64,000 bases of DNA. Origin: Nitzschia sp. pyKryTriq1. Its lineage: Eukaryota; Bacillariophyta; Bacillariophyceae; Bacillariales; Bacillariaceae. Positions 22,768-34,108 of the stretch are shown here, in pieces. The stretch covers positions 1,798,001 through 1,862,000 of the forward strand of contig OY101117.1 in the NCBI GenBank assembly GCA_956465555.1, given 5' to 3'. The first letter of the stretch is position 1. Every line of letters starts with the position of its first letter. Position numbers and translations under genes: made by a program. The notes beneath the pieces are model-generated. The model ran no database searches. It was given only the letters and a program-made list of their open reading frames with translations, and was not told the origin of the DNA.

Positions 22768-23470
22768 ATCGTGTTTTGCGGAAGTATAGGTTAAGAAATG
22801 GAGGGATAGTATACAATGCAGTACGGTACCAGGTACTCGTATGATGCAGAATGAAGACTGACGACGTCTTACAGAAAACAGATGACACTTTCGAATTCTC
22901 GCATTCTTTGCTGGGCGATCCGAGAGATTTTTTGAGATCTACGAAAAGAAGAGGAACATCATCATCATCGCGTAAAGCACGCGCGACAAACGACAACGAA
23001 CAACGAACAACGAACAACGAACAACAGCGAACAACGACGATAATCGAGAGTTAGTCGTCGCTGTACAGCAGACTCTACTGTACTTGCAGAGCACCGATAG
23101 TCTACCGCACCGCTGCGGTACTGTACTGTACCAGGTACCAGTACTCCACGTATTCACACAGTTACACCCAGGGGCTAATTACACCGAGCCACACAACGTG
23201 GCAAAGGACGGACCGAGAGGCCTTCAGAATGTCCGAGTGTGGTTTGGCGCTGGCAGCGCGAGATTGCGTAACTCATGGGAGCGCAGCACGGCGCACGCCA
23301 TAATACCCAATCAATGGTATCTCAATGGAATCTCACCATAGGAAACAGTCAATTGAAAACATGAAACATTTAAATTGTAACGCATGTCAATAAGAAATAA
23401 AAATAGATCAATTTAATATAAAATCGCCTCTATTAATGTGAGGAAATATATTATTTAACAATACTTCATG

Positions 23471-23512
23471 CACAGCTCTCACCGGAGCCTTCGGCTTCGG
23501 GTGGGAGCTGTG
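23471..23512. repeat. GC-rich hairpin in AT-rich block
   Basis: CACAGCTCTCACC pairs with GGTGGGAGCTGTG across a loop that contains a CCTTCGGCTTCGGG-type nested stem. In an AT-rich surround this stands out. It may be a terminator-like structure or the end of a mobile element. Confidence 0.7.
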
Positions 23513-23639
23513 CTCAATTCAGAATAATTAATCAGAATTCAAGTTTTATTCTCAAAACACCAACAATTGTATATAACCACGAAAACCCTGGCTGGTCGTC
23601 ACAAAAACACGGCCGCAGTCCAAACTTTATACATCATAC

Positions 23640-24272
23640 GTACAGGCATACAATAATTTTCAACCACAACCCTAAATAACAATGCAAATCAACACGCATG
23701 CCCGTCATATATAGACAATAAATGGTTGTATATACAGATTGAATACAAATAAGCAACCACGAATACGGGGCAGGCGTCTTGACAACTTTCACTTGTGGCT
23801 CGACAGGCTCATTTATGTAAGGTTCCTCAAAATTCTCCTTTATCAATATAAATTGCTTTCTATTTGATTATCAAACTTACCATATTTAATCGTTTCTGTC
23901 AAATAAAACTGCGATCGATGTAGTCCACCAATCTCATCGAATTCACAATCCAAACAAAAAGACACGTGCACCATGGCCGGCAGGATCGGACCATCATATG
24001 GAGTTTCAACCTTTCTAGATGTTTGCGTCTATAAGTCTCCATCTCCTCTTTTGTTGGTGATCGGATCTAGTACTCTGCCATAGTACGGTGTCAGCAAGAA
24101 AGGCGCTGCTGCCAGTTGTGGCTGCCCTTGTGGGTTCAACAACGGCTGGATCGCATTTATGATCTGCGCCAACTGCTGGACTGAGCATCCAACAAGTTGT
24201 TTGCTCCTCCTCTTCTCGACATTCTTCTTATCTTTCAGCCTTGTTGTAAAAGTGCAGAGGAAGCGTGTGAAT
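23640..24272 (-). pseudogene. Coding-like remnant of unknown origin
   Basis: On the minus strand, 24272-23881 reads as one frame with coding character: a basic start (LKDKKNVEKRRSKQLV), then QQLAQIINAIQPLLNPQG, FLLTPYYGRVLDP, and later VETPYDGPILPAMVHVSFCL, ending at a GTAAGT-like donor. A further frame at 23846-23640 starts GENFEEPYINEPVEPQ. The frame is interrupted, so as assembled it is not an intact gene. I recognise no family. The block is AT-rich unlike neighbouring genes and lacks an upstream GTAC cluster in the minus orientation, which suggests foreign or mobile-element origin. Confidence 0.35.
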
Positions 24273-24506
24273 ATTCAGTGCTTTTCAAGGTTGAGCTATG
24301 TAGAAATTATAAAGTAATGATACATTGTGCTTCCCGATGACTTTCTTCTCCTGAAAGTCATTCTTCAAGCGTCGTGTCAACCGTCTTGAACTGTCGCAAG
24401 TAATAATGACTTTCTTGGTTCAACTGCGCGCTTTCACGCGCGGTGTCATACAAGATTGTCGATATTCTCACACTACTGCACTACTACTGTAACTGTTTGC
24501 GACTAA

Positions 24507-24670
24507 AAGTACTTGTACCGACGATGGCGCCAGTCGCCTGGTACGTAGCAGGTACCAGGTAAGGTACCAGTAGCGCAGCACGCCAAGAAACATTTTGTTG
24601 CAAAGTACAAGTACAGGTACTGTACCTGGCAACTGGCAAAGTACCAGGTACCCGCCAATCTACTACCGTA
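24507..24670. repeat. GTAC-rich cluster upstream of TFB5
   Basis: Dense GTAC/GGTACC words (AGGTACCAGGTAAGGTACCA type). It ends only about 30 bp before the TFB5 start codon, so it probably overlaps the core promoter or 5' UTR. Confidence 0.75.
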
Positions 24671-24698
24671 CTGCCAGCTGCCAGTCCGACTTGATAGA

Positions 24699-25016
24699 AT
24701 GGGGCCGAAGAAGAAAAATTCTGCCTCCCCAGCGAAAGCATCCAGCCCAGCGATTGGCCAAGCCAAGAAGGCCAAAGACATACCACCGAGTGCAGGTTAT
24801 CTAATATCGTGTGATGTCCCGACCAAACAGTACATCCAATATTTGAACGAACTGAAGCCCGTTGATAAGAAATTCATAATTGAAGATTTGGATGCCACCC
24901 ATCTCTTGGTAAAGAAAAAGGCCCGTGACGAGATTGAACGAAAAGTGGAAGAGTGGATGGACGAAAATGTATTCTCCGCGGTGGAGAGAGTTGGCGAAAA
25001 CTTGGACGTTTCCTAG
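24699..25016 (+). CDS. TFB5: TFIIH subunit TFB5/TTDA (GTF2H5)
   Basis: A single-exon ORF of 105 aa. After a Lys/Ala/Ser-rich N-terminal extension of about 30 residues, the core matches the TTDA/Tfb5 family (about 70 aa): GYLISCDVPTKQYIQYLNE, then KKFIIEDLDATHLLV, and ending with VEEWMDENVFS (human: GVLIECDPAMKQFLLYLDE, KKFIIQDIDDTHVFV, MDQNAFS). The protein stabilises the TFIIH core through p52/Tfb2 and stimulates XPB in nucleotide-excision repair and transcription initiation. The N-terminal extension is absent from human and yeast proteins; part of it (PKKK) could serve nuclear import. Confidence 0.9.
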   Translation: MGPKKKNSASPAKASSPAIGQAKKAKDIPPSAGYLISCDVPTKQYIQYLNELKPVDKKFIIEDLDATHLLVKKKARDEIERKVEEWMDENVFSAVERVGENLDVS

Positions 25017-25320
25017 TAACTTTCACTTGAATGACAAAACTCGCACTCTTAAAAGGACGAATCTTGGCAATGTTCTCCAATCGGGATGGGTGCCTCGCCG
25101 TCGAGGGATGGATACGCATCGTTGCTGTAGACACAGCCAGCTTGCCAGCCGGGCATTCAGGATACTGTTTACTATTTTACCGACAAAATATGATGTGATG
25201 TGGGAAACCGCAGTTTTATACTGTAATAGGAGAGGGGATGCCGTACAGTCATCTCGAAGTTCATCAAAGTCGGTTTTCGGCTAACCTCTTCATCGACACA
25301 AGCTACTCGTAATACGCAAA
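25017..25320. other. Convergent spacer TFB5/Nup35
   Basis: This is 3' sequence between convergent genes. No gene or repeat was seen. Confidence 0.5.
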
Positions 25321-26257
25321 TCATTCACCGTGCAATTTACTTGTATCCCAACCAAAATACCAGTAGAATAGTTTTTCGCAAATGGACTTTGGGATTTTTC
25401 GTGCCATTGAAATTTCGCTTTCTTTATTCGCGTATCCCGCCAAGATATCGTCTTCCCCCAAGGATGATTTCTGCGGGGAAAGGGAGTTTCTCAGAAAGGG
25501 CTCCGCAGATAGGTCGAAATTTTCGGCACTTTGCTTCGAAACTAATTCCTGTAAAAGCTGCGAATTTGTTCGTGAAATCCCGCATAAAATAGAACCGACT
25601 CGCAATATCTGTCTTGCACTGGCACGGACGGCGCTGACTTCGTCTTGAAATTGCACAGCCATCCAATTCCCACTTGACTTTTTGGTCGAAAGAATGCGCC
25701 CGTAATCTTTAAGAATTGAAAAAAGTTCTTGGGATTCGCTGTCATTGGTGTAGCCGAAAGCTAAAACCCAGTGGCCCTTCCAGGTTTCCCTGTCTACAAG
25801 CTGAAGTCCTCCAACCGCTCCAACTCTAGGGGAATCATCCTCTCTGCTGCAAAAAAGGGACTGTGGAGATGAAATCCGTACTTGGACAGCGGACTTCAGA
25901 TGGGTTTCGAAAGATGATGTTTCCTATTTAAAAAATTTCAGAGGATGGTTCAAAGTGGGGGCGATCTAGTAGAGGCGGTGTGGTGCGTACCTTTGGAGGG
26001 GAGCCAAGCTTCGAATTCAGGCTCAAACTAGCTTTAGGCGGTGGTCCTGGTGTGCGAGTAGCGTCAGTCAGTTTCAGGCTTCGAGTCAAAATGGCAGGCT
26101 CGGGGCTTCTCTCGTGCTCTGGAACGAGTGATGGTGCCGTCAAGAACAGCGATGAAGAATTCAATAAAGGATTATCCAGTCCTTTGGGCGATTTGGGTGA
26201 CTTTGGTTGTTTTGTCGTTTCCATTGGTGGGGAAACAAACGGAGACGAGCTTTTCAT
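25321..26257 (-). CDS. NUP35: Nucleoporin Nup35/Nup53 (MPPN domain)
   Basis: Two exons (26257-25991, 25923-25321) give 289 aa. The N-terminus is Pro/Ser-rich and disordered (SPPMETTKQPKSPKSPKG). The centre is the Nup35-type RRM: HWVLAFGYTNDSESQELFSI, KDYGRILSTK, then SSGNWMAVQFQDEVSAVRA and a final ILRVGSILCGI strand, with the GNWM-x-V-Q-F block diagnostic of the family. The extreme C-terminus ICEKLFYWYFGW is an amphipathic helix like the membrane-binding tail of vertebrate Nup35 and yeast Nup53. The protein sits in the inner ring of the nuclear pore and touches the pore membrane. Length (human 326 aa) and domain order agree. Intron phase 0 with AAG before the donor and GAA after the acceptor keeps the frame. 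Confidence 0.85.
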
Positions 26258-27950
26258 CGGAATGAATCAGGGGACGCGGAAGATCTCCCTGCGTTGGTCA
26301 GATACTTGGAGTACAGTAGCTATTACTGTGCGGTTGAACCAGGAGGGTGTTGTGTTCTCCCAGCATGCCCCTGCTCTAGCTCTACTAGTAGAGAGGCTGC
26401 CGGTGTCGGAAGTTTTTATCCAGCTTGCTCCTCGACTACTGTAACTACAGAACAGGAACTGTGCTACTCGACTTCGGACTTCCTGTACTCGTTCAGTACG
26501 TGTAGTCTACTTGTACCGGTACGGGCGAAAGCGTCTTTTGCATATCCAATGGATAAGCGAACATTCAGGATTCTCCATATCCGAATACTTTTTATGATAT
26601 ATCCAATGGTTAGTGTCTGTCGTGTCTGCGGCGTCTGTTTGTTCTTCTCCTCCCTTTTCGTCCTTTTTCCGTCTGTCATCCCTTTCTTCGGTAAAATGTG
26701 ACCGATCCGATCACTTCTCATCCGAGCGGGGTAATGCAATAAAATGCAATCAACAAAATTCATGCCAAAACAGAAAATATTCCATCCGCTTCACAAAATC
26801 CATTGTATGTATACTCATGAAGTGCTAAAGAAAAAGTAAAGTAAAAGTAAAGTAACAACGCAGCTCTAGTAATCCTTAGTTATTTACACTTCGACCACCA
26901 ACCAGCAGTTTAGCGTCCATCTTGTCGCATCAGTCATGTTCGGCATTGACTGATGCAGACAGCGACTATCAAACACCAGTAGCGTCGAATTTGGTTGCCT
27001 TGCAAATGGCGTTGGGGATCGTATGCAATCCGGTACCAACACCATCCGATTCATTCAAAAATCCGATATCCCCAAAGGCTGCACCGCGACATATGCTCGC
27101 GTTGTCTGCATGCTCCGCCCACAAAAAGAAGAAGTTGAACGGACCCGTATCACCGTCAGTGGCAATCTCATCAATTATCCAGGTCGCACCAGCGCTCCCA
27201 CTGCTGACATCACCACGTTCAAATGTCACGTCGACGACATTCTTTCCACACCCAGTGCTCGCTGTGTCATGTGGGACCTTGAAAACTTTTACTTGGAAAC
27301 CCCCCATTAGCAGTTTGTAACTTGTTGTAAAACTAGTTTAGTTTGAGATTGTACTAAGCTTTCTAAAAGTGAAGGTTTTGAGGTTTTGATTTCGGGTCCA
27401 TGAGGAGTACGGTGCACGTCTGGAGAATGTTCTTTCTCTTCGACGATCGCAGAGTTTCTCCGAATGCGCGCGATGTCCTACGAACCTGAACGAAACCCAT
27501 CGAAGGCGAATTCGAATATTCTTCGAAGGGGACTCAATCGAGTTATTCGAACAGGTATGGACCTATGATACATACAGTAGTACTCTAGAGAGGAGGAGTC
27601 CGAGTCTCGTCGACTCAAAGGACTTGAAAAAAAAACAGCACTAATTGCTTTTTATTAAAAAACATTGACCATCATGCCCTTCTCTACTCTAGTAATAGTC
27701 TACCAGTACTCTCTAGCTACTCTAGAGAGTCGAAGGGGATAACAAGTATGATACCTTCGTTGGTTGGTTGCTATCTGAGCTTGTCGTCGGGTATGTATTC
27801 TCACACTAGTCACACGCCCCTGTGTGTCTACTACCACAGGAAAGAAAAAGCAATGCTTATACGTACTCTCACACTCCTACCGGTATCGTACTCTTTGAAC
27901 TGGAGAGGCTGCAAGTCAACAAACAGAGAAGATCTTCCCTTGGTCTTCTA
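26258..27950. other. Intergenic region between Nup35 and BRCA2 genes
   Basis: No intact host gene. A GTAC cluster at about 26491-26526 lies 5' of Nup35. A reverse-transcriptase-like fossil occupies about 26947-27307. CTCTAGAGAG and ACTCTAG words recur at 27580-27730. The rest is unremarkable. Confidence 0.5.
26947..27307 (+). mobile_element. Fossil copia-like reverse transcriptase fragment
   Basis: The frame encodes LANGVGDRMQSGTNTIRFI, KSDIPKGCTATYARVVC and LRPQKEEVERTRITVSG, followed by VMWDLENFYLETP. This is the N-terminal part of a Ty1/copia-type reverse transcriptase as found in diatom CoDi elements. Flanking pol domains and terminal repeats are not seen nearby, so this is a broken, partial copy. 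Confidence 0.8.
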
Positions 27951-30900
27951 TTACTCCGCACACGATGCAGTGTATCTTACCGCGTGTAGAAGAGCCAGAC
28001 TCCTCGGATCTGCTTTGGAGATATTCTGCACAACGAATGAGCACCCAACGTCAGTCCAATTCGACGAAGGTGCACTTACGTGGAATCGCCATGCAACACT
28101 TCGCGCTCGGAATAAAAAATCAATTGTTTGTATTTCGTTCAAGTGAGATTCGTGTGACTCTAGGAAAGCTGTCGGGAGAGAATCATCGAGGCCCTCGCGG
28201 ATAGCTTGTAGCATACCGGTTGGTAGAGTCCATTCCTCTACAGACGTACCACAATCGACTTCCACCATCAGAGCTGTACCTCCTGTCGTTCTAGCTCCAA
28301 CAATGTACCCAACCGCCGAAAAAGAGAGAGCAGAATGCGAACGTGGCAACAGTGCTTTCACATGGCCAGAGACTCTGAGCAGGCTGTTTTTCGTCTCTGT
28401 TTCTTGTATCCATTCCTGTAGTGTAGCTTGGTGTAGAGAGTCTTTGGATACGGTGGATAGAGGAGTATATTTGGCGACTGCGCAGTTCATAATCGCATCA
28501 AATGGAAGCATTTGTAGATCTTTAAATGCAATCACTCTGGCTGTTCGTTCGAAAGAATCTATCGACCAGCCTCTCTCACAGGATGACCTTTTGAGCTCCG
28601 TTGGGGGGTTATCAAAATGCACCCTCAAGCACAGATTGCTTTCATCCGTCAAATATGTTTCAAACCCTGGAACTTCACCTTTCGAGACCGTCAAATCACA
28701 TACCAATATGCCCGCCGCGTCGAAAGTTGACGCACATTTCTGATTTTTGCATTCTGTAACCTGGTATCGAAGCGTGTGAGAAAGAGCGTGAACTTGCAAC
28801 ATATTGAAGGTGCGTCGAGCTTGATAAAATTTGCTTCGAAGTGTCTCGGTGTAACGTGACTCTGCTCCTCGTAACGCAGTCCGACCATTTATCGTGAGCT
28901 GTAGGAGCCCGTCGAAAAGGGCAGACCTCACTGCTATGTCCTGGACTTCTATAGTGGAACCTTCCTTCAGCAAGTTAAGCTGCTCCTCGGAAGGGTCCCA
29001 AACCGTCAACATCGCAGTCTCGGAAAGTGTGTCCACTGCCTTGGTAGCAGCCAAACTGTGCACCTTTACTCGAATAAAAGGTGTGCTTTGCCGAAGAAGC
29101 GACCCATCCATTTCTAGCTCAGCCTCGATTTCTTCTTGCACTCTCCGCTGCAGAAGAAAACGGCGCTTCTCTGTCCAAGACCTTAATGCTTCTTTATCTT
29201 CGTCGCTGATGCAATCATTTTCTAGCTCCTCCTTTGCCATGTGTTCCTTCCAAATGGAAGGAGCGTTTTCGTCGATCCCCTGGAAATCGAGCGTTAGAAC
29301 AAATTGCAACAGTCTTATTTATGAGGCAAACGTACACTCACCTTTTCAACATCTTTCCGCACGCGTTCTGATACTTTTTCAATCGCCTGTAGTCTTCGTC
29401 TTTCAAAGTCGGTACGTCGTTTATCTTCTTCGGCTTCACTCAAAGGAACGTTCCCAGCATTTGGCCCCTTCTCGAGATACAGTAATGGGTAGCGTCGCAC
29501 TATCAGAAGCTTCATCGCAGGGATATCACCACCACCTGCAAGTATATCAGATATTCTCTTTACAACAGAAAATCTCTCGCCCGAACTATTGTTCCGCTTT
29601 AGAAATCCCAGCTTGGAGTTCCATCTTGCCAATCGAGTAGAATTCGCTTTTAGAAGTAGGAAAGGCCTTGTTGAGTTGTCGGGAGCATCGAAATATCCAG
29701 AATCGAGGGGATCGATTCCTTGGTCAGCTCCTCTGAGCTCAGCGTTCGAAACAAGTAATTTGGTCCCCACACGGACGATGCCTTCCTTGACAAACTTGGA
29801 CAAAAGGGGATCAAGCTCAGCATCGATGTGATACCAACCATCTGTTACTTGTAATTTCGTTCCAACTGGACCCTGGATATTGGCCTCTTTCTCATCGGCT
29901 ACTACTTGACTGACGCACAGGATCATTGGCAAAGACGCTGCAGCGTCTCGGTTCAAGACCATTCTCGTTGCGGCCCGATGTCCTGTGGTAATTTCTTTGT
30001 GATATCGTTCTTGAAGTTTCTGTATTAACCTTTGATATGTGAGGTAGCGCCCTCCCAGCAGTGAAGAGAAGCTACGCTCGTATGATGCTAGGGTCCAAAC
30101 GACCCAACGCTTGTGATTCAGAAGCCAGGAGTCGCTGATTTTCCGGATATCGCAGCCTCGACACACTAGATTATGCTTGAGGTCATCGACAGTACCGAGG
30201 TGCTTGGTCGGGCCGGACATTTCTGAGGAGATGCTTTTGAAACCAACTGGTAAGCCGGTACTCATGTCAAACTGGACGTTGACCGAGTTCAGGCTATTTA
30301 TCTGCGATGTGACTTCTTGGATTTCTTTTCGGGGATACTCTTCTAGATCCACAGGAACTCCTTTGTCTATAGCGTCGGGCGACAATTGGGATTGATTACC
30401 TTCCAAAAGACATTTTTCCGCGTTCTCTTCACGTTCCGCTTGAGTAGAAGGGAGGTTCAAACGGATTGGAGTCATTTTGTTTCCAGGATCAGCCGAAGAA
30501 CCACTTGTGGTGAGGGCTCTGGTTCTTTGCGATATGGTACTGGCTTCGTTGTCTTTGGGAGTGATGCCCTCATTTGATGAAGCCTGTAAAACTGAAAGGC
30601 ATCCCACTGTTCTCAAATCGTCATCAGGTTCTACGGGACGCAATGGTGTAACGGCCGGGACGCCATTGGATGAGTCGTCACCCTGTGTAGAAGCTCCAAT
30701 TGGGCAGTAGGGGGTTCGTTTCGTTTCGGCGAAAGGTGTTTTCTCTGTGGCGGAAATAGCATTTCTATTCTGGTGGTGGCGCTGTTTATCAAGAATTGTT
30801 CCGCGTCCATAAAGGCGGCCCATTGGGGTAGTTAGCTCATCGCAATTCTTTCGCAGGATCGAGCGAGGAGTTACGATGGACATCATCGAGAGATCATCGA

Positions 30901-33900
30901 AAGAATAATTGCGCGCATGCGCCGTTCTGCTGCCCATTTTGACATCGAGCCAAGTTCCAGAAGACGACTCGTGCGGATCAATCGCATTGGCAGAACATGA
31001 CCCTACGCCATTGATGGAAGAACCACTCGCTTCGTAAGCGTTGCCATTCAAAAGTCTCGGAGGTCCTTCGTTTTCCTCTGCCGTCTTGACAACCACGATA
31101 GTCGAGCCGCAGTCCGGCTGAGAAAGTGGTTTGGTATTCGTTCGCGTAATACGCTGTTGGGTTCCCACATATCGTCCTCTACCCAACCTGGCTTCGTACT
31201 GGTACTGGTACCCTTTCATCTGGAACTCTGGGCGTGCTTTCTGGAAACACCCCTCTTGAAAAGAAGCAGTGGTCTTCTCCTCACCTCTTGCAGGCAGTCT
31301 GTTGTCTTCGTCTGATAAAATCGGAGAGAAGTATCCAGCTGGTGAAGAGGTGGCCACCTGCGAAGAAAAGTGGAGAATATCGCCCTTTTCCGATGGAAAA
31401 ACGTTCCCTTCTTCGAAGTAGTTTGAATTTTTCACGTTGGGGGATGCACTGGCTCTTGGGAGTTTTGTAAGTAAATGGTGTACTCTGCGAAGGCTTGCCT
31501 TGTCAACCTTGATCTGGGACCGGGATCCGGCCGTTTGAAAAGTGGCCACCTGACGAGATACAGCAATGCTCGTATCCACGACCGTCGACACCACCTCTTT
31601 CCCCTCATGGGCATTCAAAGTCTCGCCACTCTGTAGCTGCGTCGCGTCAGTATTGCCCCTGTCACACTCCTCTAGCAGATGGCGGGCTCTCCGCAAGCTA
31701 GGTTCCTCCACTCGGATCTGCGATCCTGATCCGGCGGTCTGAAACGAGGCCCTAGGGAAGGGAAGTGTAGTCCTGCCTGTGCCCGTTTCTTCAGTCGAGC
31801 TCACCGAGACACTGTTCTCGCGTCTTACAGCGCCGATTCTTTCCCGTTGCTGAAAGATATCCTCTGCTCTACGAAGGCTCGCCTTGTCAACCTTGATCTG
31901 GGACCGGGATCCGGCCGTTTGAAAAGTGGCCACCTGACGAGATACAGCAATGCTCGTATCCACGACCGTCGACACCACCTCTTTCCCCTCGTGGGCATTC
32001 AAAGTCTCGCCACTCTGTCGCTGCGTCGCGTCAGTATTGCCCCTGTCACACTCCTCTAGCAGATGGCGGGCTCTCCGCAAGCTAGGTTCCTCCACTCGGA
32101 TCTGCGATCCTGATCCGGCGGTCTGAAACGAGGCCCTAGGGAAGGGAAGTGTAGTCCTGCCTGTGCCCGTTTCTTCAGTCGAGCTCACCGAGACACTGTT
32201 CTCGCGTCTTACAGCGTCGATTCTTTCCCGTTGCTGAAAGATATCCTCTGCTCTACGAAGGCTCGCCTTGTCAACCTTGATCTGAGACCGGGATCCGGCC
32301 GTTTGAAAAGTGGCCACCTGACGAGATACAGCAATGCTCGTATCCACGACCGTCGACACCACCTCTTTCCCCTCGTGGGCATTCAAAGTCTCGTCACTCT
32401 GTAGCTGGTCGATGCTGTGCATGCTAGCTTCGTATCCCTCAATAGGCGGGCTGGACTTGATGCCTACAAAAGAAACTCGCCGTTTGTTGAGTGTTCTAGA
32501 TACATCTTCTCCATCTGTCGCATCGGAGAATTCGAAAGGAAGAATGCAATCACTTTCAACACTTTTAGCCGACTTTGTTGTCCTCCCCACTATGTTCGTA
32601 TTGTTGCTGCGTTGCGGTGCAGTGACACATCCGAAAGGCTTCGGGCTTACTTCGACGTAGACATTGCCACCTTGACGAAGAAGGTGCCGTGGTCGATTAA
32701 TAGGAATTTCCTCGATTTCCATGCTAGATCCAGCGGTTCCAGATATGGGCATCGGTTTGTTGTTTTGCGTTGGTTTTCCGGCATCCTTCGTCGACTCCTT
32801 TACGAGACCAGTTACAGCGATATTGTTAACATTGCTCCAGTGAGGTCGTTCTTTAGCTTTAAGCAAACAAGCGTCCCCAAATTCACTTTGCGATTTACAT
32901 CCATCACTTTTGAATGCGACTGTTGCAATTGAAAGATGATTCAGCACCCCTCGAGATTCAAGGTTCTCCTCTCGCCCCTCGTTGCATCCTTGCCCAACCG
33001 TTTTCGCGGTGCCCCCAACCAAGGACGGGGCTTCAACAAATGCTCTGGCGGCGGATTGTTGGAGAAGCCGAGCCGGACTTTGCATGCGGTCTTCCTCTAC
33101 CTGAATTTTTGGGTTGGATCCTGCGGTCTGAAATGCGACTTGAGGGAGCAAGTGCTCGTCACCTATATTACCACAGTTGGTGACAGTCATACCTTGCATT
33201 TGCCCTCCTTCTGAAATGTCGTGGTCGGTCTCTTCGCTTTCGGATTGCTTCAAAACGCTAGTAGCCGTGACAAGCAATGCTGCGTCGCTAACTTGTAGTG
33301 GGCTTGTCCCTACAGATTGAAAGAATGCCGATGCCATATTTTCACTTGGACTCCCTTTCGGGCTTTCCACTTCAGTGCTTGCGTGTGAGGTGTTTTCTTG
33401 AGGCGTTTGTAAGCGTGGACGGGGAGACGAGTGTACTTTGTGAAATACTGAGCCAGGCATTTTGTTTGGAGGAGCCTCGGTGTTGGTAGCAGCAGCAGCA
33501 ACCGTCATTTTGCCCGGAATGCCAGGTTCCTCTTGGCTAGGAGGAGTATAGCGAAACGATAAGGATTCCTGAGACGGCGGCGAGAGATCATGGCTGACAC
33601 CGAAAAAAGCTGGCGATGATTTGGATGGGACAGAAAGTCCTTGTGGTGTGCATGAGCCTTGCTCTTCCGTTTCTGCATGTTCGAGACTGAGCAGCTGAGG
33701 CGACTCCTCGGGATTTGGAACTCTGTCGACCGAGCTTGGCGTCATCACCTTTGCTCCTAGTGGAGAAGACTCCTTACGGAGGATCTCTAGCAAGGGGGGC
33801 GCCTCGTCTAGTGACGAATTTTGAGAAGTTTCAATCGTCTGCATCGAGCCTCGATCTGGATCGATGAGCGCCACCAGGCCCTTGGGCTGTTTTCTACTAC

Positions 33901-34108
33901 CCAAGCGCAGCCATACGTGAACGTGCCGTGCGTTGTTTTCGAGGGCGTTTCCCCCTGGTCGTGGGCGTTTCCTGCCGGAGCGATTCTCGTTTGACTGGGG
34001 GCGGCCTTCCTCCAAATCCCGCCGCATGCCGCATGCGTCGCATCGCCGTTTCCTTTTCGTATTTTCAAGAGTGCAATGGCTGCACTTCCACACACAAGAT
34101 TCGTTCAT
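27951..34108 (-). CDS. BRCA2: BRCA2-like homologous recombination mediator
   Basis: Two exons (34108-29342, 29279-27951) joined through a 62-bp GT-AG intron give 2,031 aa. Residues about 7-30 form a RanBP2-type zinc finger (W-x-C-x2-C...N...C-x2-C), which is not part of animal BRCA2. Seven clear BRC repeats follow (FQTAGSxSQIxVxxxSLRRA type): two divergent, then five near-identical in a tandem array, plus one or two degenerate ones. BRC repeats bind RAD51. The C-terminal part holds the BRCA2 helical domain (SDSWLLNHKRWVVWTLASYE), OB1 (PMILCVSQVV, then LQVTDGWYHIDAELD) and further OB-fold sequence in exon 2, which bind ssDNA and DSS1. The protein loads RAD51 on RPA-coated DNA in the nucleus. 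The BRC array contains a 384-bp repeat described separately. Confidence 0.93.
31501..32400 (-). repeat. 384-bp (128-aa) in-frame tandem repeat within BRCA2
   Basis: The word TGTCAACCTTGATCTG recurs at 31501, 31885 and 32269, exactly 384 bp apart, with almost no differences between copies. Each unit encodes two BRC motifs (FQTAGSRSQIKVDKASLRRA and FQTAGSGSQIRVEEPSLRRA) with linkers. Near identity at synonymous sites indicates recent expansion or ongoing homogenisation. Confidence 0.9.

Larger units (their letters stand above)
22768..24698. other. Intergenic region with AT-rich block and GTAC clusters
   Basis: GTAC clusters occur at about 22815-22842, 23067-23148 and 24507-24670; the last ends about 30 bp before TFB5. 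An AACGAACAACG repeat lies at 22985-23035. Between about 23340 and 24480 the base composition shifts to AT-rich, with a hairpin at 23471-23512 and coding-like minus-strand remnants at 23640-24272, listed separately. No intact gene was seen. Confidence 0.5.
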
